A stretch of 64,000 nucleotides of DNA from assembly GCF_001461695.1 (NCBI RefSeq), contig NZ_AUTC01000189.1:124001-188000 (forward strand). The letters run 5' to 3'. Source of the stretch: Sinorhizobium fredii USDA 205. GTDB lineage: Bacteria > Pseudomonadota > Alphaproteobacteria > Rhizobiales > Rhizobiaceae. The translations under genes and the position numbers were made by a program. Below the pieces are notes generated by a model. It worked only from the letters and a program-made list of their open reading frames with translations. It was not told where the DNA came from and made no database searches. This document shows positions 35,084 to 43,594 of the stretch, piece after piece (positions within the stretch are counted from its first letter, which is position 1; every line of letters begins with the position of its first letter).

Positions 35084-35506
35084 ATGGTTTCACTAGACCA
35101 GATCATCGACGACTTCGCCTTTCTCGACGAGTGGGAGGACCGCTACCGCTACGTGATTGAACTGGGCAAGAGCCTGCCGGAGATGCCGGAAGCCTCGAGG
35201 ACCAGCGAGAACAAGGTTCAGGGCTGCGCCAGCCAGGTCTGGCTGGTGACCCATACGTCGGGTGATCGGGATGACCCGGTCCTGACCTTCGAGGGTGAAT
35301 CGGACGCGCATATCGTCCGCGGTCTGGTGGCGATCGCGCTCGCGATCTTTTCGGGCAAGAGCGCCTCCGAGATCGCCAGGATCGACGCGCTCGACACTTT
35401 CGGCAGGATCGGCCTTATCGAGCACCTCTCGTCACAACGCGCCAATGGCCTGCGCTCGATGATCCGGAGAATCAAGGGCGAGGCCGAGACACGCCTGCCG
35501 GCGTGA
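35084..35506 (+). CDS. sufE: SufE-type cysteine desulfurase activator
   Basis: 140 residues. SufE accepts sulfur from the cysteine desulfurase SufS and passes it on for iron-sulfur cluster assembly. The active-site Cys lies in NKVQGCASQVWL (residue about 48-49), conserved across SufE. The C-terminal TFGRIGLIEHLSSQRANGLRSMI segment is also typical. No other suf genes are adjacent, as often with stand-alone sufE. The leader contains a 12-bp direct repeat and a CTATAT -10 box. Confidence 0.9.
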   Translation: MVSLDQIIDDFAFLDEWEDRYRYVIELGKSLPEMPEASRTSENKVQGCASQVWLVTHTSGDRDDPVLTFEGESDAHIVRGLVAIALAIFSGKSASEIARIDALDTFGRIGLIEHLSSQRANGLRSMIRRIKGEAETRLPA

Positions 35507-35516
35507 CCTCGTCGCA

Positions 35517-35619
35517 CTACTGCATGTCTCCTTAAATCGATCTCGATTTAAGGAGACATGCAGTAATTCAAAGCGCTACAGCGACCTTTGCGCGCCTGAT
35601 AAGGCGCGCGGCGCTGTAG
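35517..35619 (+). repeat. RIME1-like repeat, copy 6 (best first palindrome)
   Basis: A 103-bp copy with an almost perfect first palindrome, CTGCATGTCTCCTTAAAT...ATGCAG (35520-35563), then CAAAGCGCTACAGCG and the GCGCGCC/GGCGCGC hairpin ending GCGCTGTAG. It lies between the sufE and mucR 3' ends. Confidence 0.85.
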
Positions 35620-35658
35620 TAGCGACACGCCGGCTGTCGATCGGACAGATCGCAGCGC

Positions 35659-35686
35659 CAAAAAGCCGGACTGAGACAGCCCGGCT
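35659..35686 (-). terminator. Rho-independent terminator after mucR
   Basis: Minus strand: AGCCGG/CCGGCT stem (35681-35686 and 35664-35669) with a 11-base loop, followed by five Ts. It lies about 90 bases beyond the mucR stop. Confidence 0.6.
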
Positions 35687-35773
35687 TCCACTTAGACAAC
35701 AGTACTCTGCCGCCATTCGGGCATGGGTTCACCGTGCCCGAGATTCGCCCGTCCGGTTGCCGGGCAGGTCCGT

Positions 35774-36205
35774 TTACTTGCCGCGACGCTTGCGACGCTG
35801 CCCAAGCCCCATTTCCTTGGCGAGACGCGAGCGGGCTTCCGCGTAAGCCGGCGCCACCATCGGATAGTCCGCAGGCAGATCCCACTTCTCGCGATACTCT
35901 TCCGGCGAGAGGTTGTGGTGGGTCATCAAATGGCGCTTCAGCGATTTGAACGTGCCACCGCACTCGAGGCAGGTGATCTGGTCATCCTGCACGGACTTGC
36001 GGACGGAGACCGCCGGCTTCGGCTTTTCGACCGGCACGATCACCGGCGCAGGAGCCGTCGTGTTGTTGAGCGCCGAATGGACATCGGCAATCAGCGTCGG
36101 CAGCTCGGCAACCGGAACCACGTGGTTGCTCACATAGGCGGCAACTATTTCCGCCGTCAGCTCAACCAGGAGTTCGTTGCTCGTACCGAGCGTATTCTCA
36201 CTCAT
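35774..36205 (-). CDS. mucR: MucR-family zinc-finger transcriptional regulator
   Basis: 143 residues, the length of S. meliloti MucR. An N-terminal helical region (about 8-30) is followed by a single C2H2-type zinc finger: CLECGGTFKSLKRHLMTHH at about residues 79-97, then LSPEEYREKWDLP and a basic C-terminus (GQRRKRRGK). MucR proteins repress or activate exopolysaccharide and motility genes and their own promoter. ATG at 36205 is the only start that includes the conserved N-terminus. The gene has a long upstream region and its own terminator, so it is transcribed alone. Confidence 0.95.
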   Translation of the reverse strand: MSENTLGTSNELLVELTAEIVAAYVSNHVVPVAELPTLIADVHSALNNTTAPAPVIVPVEKPKPAVSVRKSVQDDQITCLECGGTFKSLKRHLMTHHNLSPEEYREKWDLPADYPMVAPAYAEARSRLAKEMGLGQRRKRRGK

Positions 36206-36610
36206 TTTTTTCTCCTATCGGAATCCAGCAACAAAGCCTGAAACGGGGTTTCAGGAGGGAGGATATGCAAATTGCCGCCGAACAGCGCTTTCCGCCTTGA
36301 ACCTGAGCGATAGCCGTGCAACGGGAGCATTGCTCCGCCGCAACATCAAGGCTCGATTCGCGACAGCGAAACCCGTCACCAAGGTGCCGCACCCTTCGGC
36401 ACCTCAAAGCAACGGAGAAGAATCACAACTCAAGCTGGAATTCCAGTTCAAAGTATTGATTACGACGACACTTTGCGGTTACTGGCTTAACACTGATCTG
36501 CAAAATGTCAAAACATAATTTTTGTCAGCGAGCAGCATATCTATTTCAGTTCACTAAAATTGTCCGCTGTGGCGGAATTGCCCCGAAATACAGAATCAGA
36601 AATGCCGCAA
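36206..36610. other. mucR upstream region and end of the pha operon
   Basis: 405 bases between the divergent-free mucR start and the phaG stop (both minus-strand genes). A TTGACA at 36506-36511 on the minus strand could be a mucR -35 box, but the -10 region 16-17 bases on is poor. No gene is seen. The AT content rises in 36420-36600. Confidence 0.45.
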
Positions 36611-36970
36611 TCAATGCCGTCGCGGCTCTTCCTTTTTTGGCAGCTGATCTATAACCGACAGCTTCGTCATCCTGTAACCCGCCTGATGTGCAGCCTTCGC
36701 CAGCAGATGGGCCGAAATCGGCGCCGTCAGCACCAGGAAAACGAAGCCGGCAAGTGCGCGGACGAAGATGGCGGGTTCGAGCGAATGCAGCCCGGCTGCG
36801 ACCAGCAGCAGGCCGGAACCGACGGTGCCCGCTTTGGAGGCCGCGTGCATGCGCGTGTAAAGATCCGGGAAGCGCAGCAGACCTAGCGCCGCCAACAGCG
36901 AAAAGCTCGCGCCAACCACCATGATGATCGCGACCAGAAATGTGACGCCTCCAATGACGAGCGTGCCCAT
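36611..36970 (-). CDS. phaG: Cation/proton antiporter subunit G
   Basis: 119 residues with three predicted helices; contains the MnhG/PhaG signature RFPDLYTRMHAASKAGTVG near residues 35-53. A subunit of the multisubunit Mrp/Pha monovalent cation-proton antiporter complex in the inner membrane. Last of seven genes phaA-G; it overlaps phaF by one base. S. meliloti has more than one such operon, and the mucR-adjacent one is needed for alkaline K+ tolerance and infection. Confidence 0.92.
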   Translation of the reverse strand: MGTLVIGGVTFLVAIIMVVGASFSLLAALGLLRFPDLYTRMHAASKAGTVGSGLLLVAAGLHSLEPAIFVRALAGFVFLVLTAPISAHLLAKAAHQAGYRMTKLSVIDQLPKKEEPRRH

Positions 36971-37347
36971 CAGCGCCCTCCCCGGCGTTTGCGGCGGGCT
37001 GTCTCGGGCACCCGGTCCCGCTTCAAAGCCGGTTTTGGTTTGGCTGCGCGTTCTGTCGGCAGCTCCGGTGCAAGGCCGCGTGTCAGGATGAAGCGCGCGA
37101 AGGCGACCGTCGCGAGGAAGCCGACAAGACCAAGGGCGATGCCGATGTCGATATAGAGGTTGAAGCCGGTCTTGATGGCGATGACCGCAATGAAACCGAT
37201 CGCAATCGCGACCAGCATGTCGAGGCCCAGCACCCGATCCGGCAATGTCGGGCCGCGGATAACGCGCAGCACCGTCATCAGCAGGGCGAGAGACAGCAGC
37301 AGGAGCGCAAGGCTGGTCGCTGCGGCCAGAACCGGTTCAGGCGTCAT
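36970..37347 (-). CDS. phaF: Cation/proton antiporter subunit F
   Basis: 125 residues with three helices; contains the MnhF-type motif VIRGPTLPDRVLGLDML (about residues 29-45) and a long basic C-terminal tail rich in Lys/Arg/Pro, which is longer than in Mrp homologues of bacilli. Start ATG overlaps the phaE stop by four bases. Confidence 0.92.
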   Translation of the reverse strand: MTPEPVLAAATSLALLLLSLALLMTVLRVIRGPTLPDRVLGLDMLVAIAIGFIAVIAIKTGFNLYIDIGIALGLVGFLATVAFARFILTRGLAPELPTERAAKPKPALKRDRVPETARRKRRGGR

Positions 37348-37820
37348 CGCTCGAAAGCCTCCCGGATGCGCCGCTCGAAGCCGCGCGCAATGTCCTGCCG
37401 CAAGGCGCCCGGATCGGCGCAGTCGAGCGCGTGCACATAGAGGGTCTTGCGGTCCTCGGAAACGTCGACCGAAAGTGTGCCGGGCGTGAGCGTGATGAGG
37501 TTGGCGAGCAATGTAATCTCGAAATCACTCCTGAGGGTCAATGGATAGGCGAAGATACCGGGCTTCAGCCCCATCCGCGAGCGCAAGACAAGTATGGCGA
37601 CTTTGACTGCCGAGACGGCAAGCTGCTTGAAAAACAGGGCGGTGAGCGCGGCCAGCCGCAACGGCCTGAGCGGATAGGTCACCGGTTGCAGCTCGCGCCG
37701 GATCAGCCACAGCGACAAAGCGCCAACAGCAAAGCCGAGCACGAGGTTCGCCGGCGTGAAACTGGCGCTGATGGCACCCCAAACGAGGGTGAAAATCAGA
37801 TTGATCTGCAGGAATTTCAT
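37344..37820 (-). CDS. phaE: Cation/proton antiporter subunit E
   Basis: 158 residues. An N-terminal pair of helices (about residues 5-45) is followed by a cytoplasmic domain with the conserved segment TLLANLITLTPGTLSVDV (about 105-122), typical of MnhE/PhaE. An internal upstream open frame is a shadow; the ATG at 37820 overlaps the phaD stop by four bases. Confidence 0.92.
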   Translation of the reverse strand: MKFLQINLIFTLVWGAISASFTPANLVLGFAVGALSLWLIRRELQPVTYPLRPLRLAALTALFFKQLAVSAVKVAILVLRSRMGLKPGIFAYPLTLRSDFEITLLANLITLTPGTLSVDVSEDRKTLYVHALDCADPGALRQDIARGFERRIREAFER

Positions 37821-39376
37821 CGCGGCCCTCCTTCCGGGAAGACCGAATTCACGTAGGCCGACGGCTCGGCCAGGCCTGCTGCGGCGCGCTGGATTATCGC
37901 CAGGAGCGGCTCGGGATACAGGCCGATCAGCAAGGTCAGCCCGGTGAGCACCGCCAGGGGACCCAACAACGTCGGCGACAGCGACACCGCCCCACCGGCC
38001 GCCTGCGTCCCATCTCGCCAGAAAGCCAGCAGGAAAAGCCGGCCGGTGACAATCGTTGTCAGGAAGCCGGCGAGAAGGAACACCGCGACAAGCCACCAGG
38101 CGCCGATATCAAGCGCTGCCTTGACCAGCATGACCTTCGGCCAAAAGCCGGAAAAGGGTGGCAGTCCCGAGACGGCGAAGCATAACATCAGGGTGAGCGC
38201 GGCAAATCCGGCATGGCGGCGGTACAGGCCGGCGAGCGTGGCGATCGAGGCGCTCGCCCCGAGCCGCATGGCGATGCCGGAAGCGACGTAAAGGCCGGTC
38301 ATCACGAGCATGGAATGCAGCGCATAGAAGATGGCACCCCCGACGCCGCCAGGTCCACCGACGGCAATACCGGCAAGCATCACGCCGATGCCGGAGACAA
38401 TGAGGTAGCCGAGAATGCGGCGCAAATCTGTCTGCGCCAGAGCGCCAAGCACGCCGACGATCATCGTCAGCGCCCCAGCAACGGCGAGGAAGAAACTCAG
38501 TTCCTCCCTTTCTACCGGGAAAAGCATGACCATCACCCGCACCAAGGCGTAGACGCCGACCTTCGTCAGCAAGCCGCCGAAAAGCGCTGACACGACGACG
38601 CGGGGGGTATGGTAGGAGGCCGACAGCCAGAAATTCACGGGGAAGGCCGCCGCCTTCATGGCAAAGGCGAGCATGAACAGGCCCGCCAGCGTCACCAGCG
38701 GAGCGCTGTTGCGCAGGACGTCGGCCTTCCTGGCGATATCGGCCATGTTGAGCGTCCCGAACACGGCATAGAGATAGCCGGTCGCGATGAGGAACAGCGT
38801 CGTGCCGACGAGATTGAGAAACCCGTATTTCACCGTGCCGTCGATCTGCTCAGGCTCCGAGCCAAGGACGAGAAGGCCAAACGACGAAATCAGCAGGACC
38901 TCGAACCAGACATACAGGTTGAAGATGTCCCCGGTCAGGAAGGCTCCCGACACGCCGGCCATCAGCAACATCAGCAGCGGATAGAAGCCGTAGCGGCGAC
39001 CACTGTCGTTGATATCGGTCAGCGAGAAGACGCCGGCGACGAGTGCGACAAGCGCTGCGGTGAAGGCGAACAGCGCCCCTGTCAGATCGGCGGTGAATGC
39101 GATGCCGAAGGGGGGCAGCCAGCGGCCCATCACCATGGTCAGCGGACCGTTCTCGACGACCGCCTTGAGCAGCAGCCCATCGATCAGCGCGAGCCCGGCA
39201 AGGCCGAGAATGGCAATCGTCGGATGAAGGCCGTTCGGGCGGCGCAGCATTACGAGGAGCGCACCGATCGCAAGGCACCAGGCGACCGGCAGGATCACCA
39301 GCCAGGCGGCCGCCGTCGGCGGCGCATGGACGAGCGCAGCGGAAAGGTCGGCGGATGGGGAGATCGAGGCAGCCAT
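37817..39376 (-). CDS. phaD: Cation/proton antiporter subunit D (NuoN/MnhD-like)
   Basis: A 519-residue membrane protein with about 14 helices, homologous to the antiporter-like subunits of complex I. It carries the conserved Lys/His region (HTPRVVVSALFGGLLTKVG) and GLPPFSGFWPK. The frame extends to 39427 on a TTG, but ATG 39376 (MAASISPS) lies after the phaC stop at 39384-39386 and gives a normal length. It is a core proton-translocating subunit of the Pha complex. Confidence 0.9.
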   Translation of the reverse strand: MAASISPSADLSAALVHAPPTAAAWLVILPVAWCLAIGALLVMLRRPNGLHPTIAILGLAGLALIDGLLLKAVVENGPLTMVMGRWLPPFGIAFTADLTGALFAFTAALVALVAGVFSLTDINDSGRRYGFYPLLMLLMAGVSGAFLTGDIFNLYVWFEVLLISSFGLLVLGSEPEQIDGTVKYGFLNLVGTTLFLIATGYLYAVFGTLNMADIARKADVLRNSAPLVTLAGLFMLAFAMKAAAFPVNFWLSASYHTPRVVVSALFGGLLTKVGVYALVRVMVMLFPVEREELSFFLAVAGALTMIVGVLGALAQTDLRRILGYLIVSGIGVMLAGIAVGGPGGVGGAIFYALHSMLVMTGLYVASGIAMRLGASASIATLAGLYRRHAGFAALTLMLCFAVSGLPPFSGFWPKVMLVKAALDIGAWWLVAVFLLAGFLTTIVTGRLFLLAFWRDGTQAAGGAVSLSPTLLGPLAVLTGLTLLIGLYPEPLLAIIQRAAAGLAEPSAYVNSVFPEGGPR

Positions 39377-39383
39377 GATGCGG

Positions 39384-39761
39384 TCAATATCCAAGTGGCG
39401 GGACAGGCTCGTCCACCGGTTCGGCAACGCGCATTTCGTCCGTGTTGTCGGTCGCGAGATCGCTATAGGCGCGCCAGGAAAGAACGAGCAGGAAGGCGAA
39501 GAAGGAAAAGGAAATGACGATCGCCGTCAGGATCAGCGCCTGGGGAAGCGCGTTGGCGGCCGGAGCAGCGAGCGCGTCGGCACCTTCGGGTATGACCGGC
39601 GGCACGTCGCGCGTCAGCCGGCCCCCCGTGAAGATCAGCAGGTTCACCGCATTGCCGAGGACTGCGACGCCCAAGAGCATGCGGATGATGAATTTCGAAA
39701 GCATGAGGTAGACGGCAACGCTGAAGAAGATACCGACGAGCAAGGCAAACCAGGCCTCCAT
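39384..39761 (-). CDS. phaC: Cation/proton antiporter subunit C
   Basis: 125 residues, three helices, homologous to MnhC/MrpC and NuoK. The motif AVYLMLSKFIIRMLLGVAVLGNAVNLLIF lies in residues about 15-42 with the conserved Asn. The true N-terminus is MEAWFALLVGIFF at 39761, which overlaps the phaB stop by one base. The longer open frame upstream reads through phaB and should not be used. Confidence 0.9.
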   Translation of the reverse strand: MEAWFALLVGIFFSVAVYLMLSKFIIRMLLGVAVLGNAVNLLIFTGGRLTRDVPPVIPEGADALAAPAANALPQALILTAIVISFSFFAFLLVLSWRAYSDLATDNTDEMRVAEPVDEPVPPLGY

Positions 39762-40179
39762 CACTCCCCTCCCCGCTCTTCGAGCGACAGCGCGACGAAC
39801 TGATGGCGCCCACCACGACCAGGTAAACGCCAGCATCGAACAGGAAGGGGGTGGAGAGCGGAATCTCGACGCCGAGAATGGCCGGATAGATCCAAAGCCC
39901 GGTCATGAACGGGACCCCTGCGAAGATCGAGATCAGGCCAGCAAGCGTCGCCGTGAAGAGCCCGGCTCCGGCGATTGCCATTGGATGAAAGAAGATGGCC
40001 CGCCTGACAGTCTCGACACCGTGTGCCATGCCATAAATCGCCAAGGCCGAAACGGCGATCAGGCCGCCGATGAAGCCGCCGCCTGGCTCGTTGTGGCCGC
40101 GCAGCAGCACGAAGATGGAGAACAGCACCATCAGGCTCGTGAGGACCGGGGCGACCGTGCGGAAGATCACCGACTTCAT
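39761..40179 (-). pseudogene. phaB: Cation/proton antiporter subunit B, frameshifted near its C-terminus
   Basis: Encodes an MnhB/PhaB-type subunit with four helices. The first frame reads MKSVIFRTVAPVLTSLMVLF, FVLLRGHNEPGGGFIGGL and finally YLVVVGAIS near 39803, then leaves the family and runs on, overlapping phaC. The family-like C-terminus FVALSLEERGGE and the stop at 39761-39763 (one base before the phaC ATG) are in another frame. The 419-base span is one base short of 420, so one base is missing near 39797-39803. It is either a sequencing error or a real mutation in an essential-looking antiporter operon. Confidence 0.8.
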
Positions 40180-42551
40180 GCCCGTTCCTCCGCCCCACTT
40201 TCATCCGCGACAAGCTCCGCAACCGCGGCGCGCTGGAGCGAACCGGCCCTGAGCCGCACCAGCGCCAGGATCGCAAGGCCGGTCGTCATCACCACGGCAA
40301 TTTCGCCGAGCGTGTCCGTGGCGCGGAAATCGACGATGATGACGTTGACGACGTTCGCCCCGTGCGCAATCGATTTCGAATAGAGGTTGAAGAACGCCGT
40401 CAGCGTATTGTCGAAGGGCACCGCCGTGACCCTCAGCAGGAACAGGCCGAAGCCGAGGCCGCAGCCAAGCGCTATCGCAGCGTCGCGGAGTTTCTCCGGG
40501 GGCGGCCGGTGGTCGGCGGGCGAGAGCTGCAGACGGGTCATCACCAGAGCCAGCACGACGACCGACAGGGTTTCGATCATGAATTGCGTGAAGGACAGGT
40601 CCGGCGCGCCGTAGAGAAGGTAGATCATGGCGACGGCGAAACCTTGAATACCGAGCGAGACGATCGCAGTCAGCCGGTCGGAGGCAGCCACAACGGCGAA
40701 GAGCCCTGCGACGGCGATCGCCATGATCGCAAGCTCGTGCGCCGGGACGTCCGCCGAGAAGAAGGGGGCGCGCGGGAACTCGCCGTAGCGGAACGGCATC
40801 ACGAGAAGCACAAGGGCGACGAGGGCGAACGTGACGGTCATGTAGACATCGAGGCGGCCGCCTTGCAGCCGCCGCGTCAAGGCGACCGAAAAGCGCACCA
40901 GGCCGCGCATGAATTGGTCGAAGCCCCGATCCGGCCCCCAGCCGATATCGAAGAGGATTGCCGTCATCGCGGCACGCAAGCGGGCAAGATGGACGTAGAA
41001 GACGACGCCGAGCGCCACCGTCAAGGCGGAAAGAACGAGCGGCAGACCCACATGCGGCGCGAGCGTTATCGCGACCGTCCTTGCCTCGCCGGCGATTGCC
41101 GAGGCTGTGGGCGACGAGATCAACCGATGGGCGAAACCGGACATGAGCGCGGCGCAAAGGCCGTCCAGCGCGAGCACGGCGGGGCCGATCCAAAGAAGCA
41201 GCGGCGCCTCATGGGCGTGCTTCGGCGTGCTCACCCGCGGCCCCAGGAAGGGTTTCAGCGCGACGGCGAAGGCGGCGGCAAACATCAGGGCGTTGCCCAG
41301 GAGGGTCAGCATCGCGAAGAGCACGGAGCGCAGATCGAATGTGGCGAAGGCGGCGTAAAGCTCCTCCTTCGCGAGGAACCCGAAGAAGGGTGGCAGGCCG
41401 CCCATCGACAGAGCCGCGGCAAGCGCGACGGCAAAGGTCAGCGGCATCGCCGAGCGCAGGCCGCCGAGCCTCGAAAGGTCGCGCGAGCCGGTCTCGTGGT
41501 CGAGGATACCGGCCACCATGAACAGCGCGCCCTTGAACAGGGCATGTGCCACGAGATAGAGCGCCGCCGCTTCGACCGCGTGTGGCGAGCCGAGCCCAAT
41601 CAACATCACCAGCAAGCCGAGCGACGCGACGGTCGTATAGGCCAGCATCAGTTTCAGATCGGTCTCGCGCACCGCCAGAGCCGCACCGATCACCAGAGTC
41701 GCGACGCCGAAGAGCGGCAGCAGGAGCTGCCATTCCGGCGTTCCGCCAAGCACCGGGTTGAGGCGCATCAACAGATAGACACCCGCCTTCACCATCGTCG
41801 CCGAATGCAGATAGGCCGAAACCGGGGTCGGCGCCTCCATGGCATTCGGCAGCCAGAAGTGAAACGGAAACTGCGCCGACTTGGTGAAGGCGCCGCCGAG
41901 AACCAGCAGCAACGCCGCCAGATAGAAGGGGCTTTCCTTCAACTCGGAACCGAAAGAGAGAAGCAGCGAAAGCTGCGTAACACCGCTGACGTTCCAAAGG
42001 ATCAGCAGCCCGGCGAGCAGCAGGAGACCGCCTCCCCCGGTCACGACCAGCGCCTGCAGCGCGGCGCGGCGCGCAGCCTCGCGGCCGTGGTCGAAGCCGA
42101 TCAGCAGGAAGGAGGTGATAGACGTCAGTTCCCAGAAGACGAAGAGCATCAGGAAACTGTCGGATACGACGAGCCCCTGCATCGACCCCATGAACATCAG
42201 GATGAACGAGAAGAACCGGCCCTGTTGCGGGTGACCCTTCAGATAGCCGCCCGAATAGAGAATTATGAGCGCCCCGATACCGGAAATCAGCAGCACGAAG
42301 GTGAGCGACAAACCATCGATCAGCCAGGAAAAGCTCACATTGAAGGATGGTATCCACGCATAGCCGCCGGTCACGATTTCGCCGCTCGCGACGTCCGGAA
42401 GGAAGCGCAGGAAATGCAAGAAGATCGTCGCAGGAGCAAGGGCCAGAACCCACGCGGCATTCTGCCCGAACAAGCGCGTCAGGGCCGGAGCAACAAGGGC
42501 CGCAGCGAAGGGAAGAGCCAGCGCCAGAAATGTCAGGGCCGAGACATCCAT
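40176..42551 (-). CDS. phaA: Cation/proton antiporter subunit A
   Basis: A 791-residue, many-helix protein, the largest subunit of the Pha/Mrp antiporter, with NuoL-like core and a C-terminal extension. The antiporter core (about residues 60-480) has HFWLPNAMEAPTPVSAYLHSATMVKAG and GGLPPFFGFLAKEELYAA. The C-terminal part (about 560-790) includes a DUF4040-like segment FAVAMIYLLYGAPDLSFTQF and a late MnhB-like stretch with RATDTLGEIAVVMTTGLAI. It is the first gene of phaA-G, and phaB overlaps its end by four bases. Confidence 0.92.
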   Translation of the reverse strand: MDVSALTFLALALPFAAALVAPALTRLFGQNAAWVLALAPATIFLHFLRFLPDVASGEIVTGGYAWIPSFNVSFSWLIDGLSLTFVLLISGIGALIILYSGGYLKGHPQQGRFFSFILMFMGSMQGLVVSDSFLMLFVFWELTSITSFLLIGFDHGREAARRAALQALVVTGGGGLLLLAGLLILWNVSGVTQLSLLLSFGSELKESPFYLAALLLVLGGAFTKSAQFPFHFWLPNAMEAPTPVSAYLHSATMVKAGVYLLMRLNPVLGGTPEWQLLLPLFGVATLVIGAALAVRETDLKLMLAYTTVASLGLLVMLIGLGSPHAVEAAALYLVAHALFKGALFMVAGILDHETGSRDLSRLGGLRSAMPLTFAVALAAALSMGGLPPFFGFLAKEELYAAFATFDLRSVLFAMLTLLGNALMFAAAFAVALKPFLGPRVSTPKHAHEAPLLLWIGPAVLALDGLCAALMSGFAHRLISSPTASAIAGEARTVAITLAPHVGLPLVLSALTVALGVVFYVHLARLRAAMTAILFDIGWGPDRGFDQFMRGLVRFSVALTRRLQGGRLDVYMTVTFALVALVLLVMPFRYGEFPRAPFFSADVPAHELAIMAIAVAGLFAVVAASDRLTAIVSLGIQGFAVAMIYLLYGAPDLSFTQFMIETLSVVVLALVMTRLQLSPADHRPPPEKLRDAAIALGCGLGFGLFLLRVTAVPFDNTLTAFFNLYSKSIAHGANVVNVIIVDFRATDTLGEIAVVMTTGLAILALVRLRAGSLQRAAVAELVADESGAEERA

Positions 42552-42695
42552 CGCCTTGGTAAGCTCCTTCCCGATTTGATCATCCGGTCAATTTGATATC
42601 GGACATAGAAGAAGGGCCGGTTCGCCTCAAGAGAAATCGGCGCGACCTTCAGTCATGCGCGCGGCAATACTGTGCAAAGTCCAACAAAAGCGCCG

Positions 42696-42802
42696 CTACA
42701 GCGCCGCGCGCCTTATCAGGCGCGCAAAGGTCGCTGCAGCACTTCGAATTGCTGCATGTCTTTCTCCTTAGATCGAGGTCGATTTAAGGAGACATGCAGT
42801 AG
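42696..42802 (-). repeat. RIME1-like repeat, copy 7 (reverse)
   Basis: A 107-bp reverse copy: CTACAGCGCCGCGCG palindrome first, CACTTCGAATTGCTGC, then the AT-richer palindrome ending ACATGCAGTAG. It lies upstream of phaA and of msrB, about 645 bases from an oppositely oriented copy on the other side of msrB. Confidence 0.85.
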
Positions 42803-42842
42803 CGACCGGCCGTTGATAGAGCGTCCGGCTGCCGTTTCCCTG

Positions 42843-42871
42843 TTTGCCGGCGTGCGGTCTCGTTCCTATAT
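42843..42871 (+). promoter_or_regulatory. Candidate sigma-70 promoter of msrB
   Basis: TTTGCC (42843-42848), 17 bases, then CTATAT (42866-42871), which also contains TATAAT at 42869-42874. The rhizobial consensus is CTTGAC-N17-CTATAT. It lies between the end of the RIME-like copy 7 and the msrB ribosome site. Confidence 0.55.
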
Positions 42872-42901
42872 AATCGCCGCAATCGAGAAGGAGCTTTGAC
42901 G

Positions 42902-43309
42902 ATGGCCGAGGCCGAAGCGCGGAAAGTGCAGAAGACCGACGAGGAGTGGCGGACACAGCTGACACCGGAGCAATACCGGGTGACGCGCGAACAGGGCACG
43001 GAACGCCCCTTCACCGGTCCGTTCCTCAACGAGAAGCGACTCGGCACCTATAGCTGCGTCTGCTGCGGCCGGGCGCTCTTCCGCTCCGACACGAAATTCG
43101 ATTCCGGCTGCGGCTGGCCGAGTTATTTCGCTCCGATCGATGAACACGCCATTGCCGAATATGTCGATCGATCGCATTTCATGGTGCGGACAGAAATCCG
43201 CTGCGCCAACTGCGACGCCCATCTCGGCCATGTCTTCCCCGACGGCCCGCCGCCGACGGGTTTGCGTTACTGTCTGAACGGCACGGCAATGACCTTCGAG
43301 GAAGATTGA
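42902..43309 (+). CDS. msrB: Peptide-methionine (R)-S-oxide reductase
   Basis: 135 residues. Reduces the R form of methionine sulfoxide in oxidised proteins. Two CxxC pairs (CVCCG near residue 47 and CANCD near 101) bind structural zinc, and the catalytic Cys is in GLRYCLNGTAM near residue 120, the usual MsrB layout. The start ATG at 42902 has GAAGGAG about eight bases before it; a TTG two codons upstream is less likely. A promoter lies 30 bases upstream. Bracketed by two inverted RIME-like repeats. Confidence 0.92.
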   Translation: MAEAEARKVQKTDEEWRTQLTPEQYRVTREQGTERPFTGPFLNEKRLGTYSCVCCGRALFRSDTKFDSGCGWPSYFAPIDEHAIAEYVDRSHFMVRTEIRCANCDAHLGHVFPDGPPPTGLRYCLNGTAMTFEED

Positions 43310-43447
43310 GAAGACGCGCCTCTGTTCCGCGGGGAACAGATAAGGTGTCGCGGCAGGACTATCGAATTCGTGTTGAACTTGGAGTTCCCGAGGGGGCCGA
43401 CAGGCACTGCAAGGGGCCTTTACGCGCCCCGCAAAACGCGCGACTCT

Positions 43448-43555
43448 CTACTGCATGTTTCCTTAGATCCGTAGCCGATTTAAGGATAAAAACATGCAGC
43501 AATCCAAAGTGCTACAGCGTCCTTTGTGCGTCTGAAAAGACGCACGGCGCTGTAA
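43448..43555 (+). repeat. RIME1-like repeat, copy 8
   Basis: A 108-bp copy: CTACTGCATGTTTCCTTAG palindrome, CAATCCAAAGTGCTACAGCG, then a palindrome of GTGCGTCT/AGACGCAC ending GGCGCTGTAA. It lies between msrB and a secreted-protein gene and faces copy 7. Confidence 0.85.
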
Positions 43556-43594
43556 GGGAAAGCGGCAGGTAAGAAACCGAAGGATGCTCTGGGC

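Noticed and set aside
36177..36518. A plus-strand ORF upstream of mucR
   Set aside because: Overlaps the mucR 5' end and has no ribosome site or recognisable domain.
40362..42596. A 744-codon plus-strand ORF opposite phaA
   Set aside because: A shadow of a strongly supported membrane protein gene. It is full of Arg/Gln/His/Glu as expected from antisense of hydrophobic codons.
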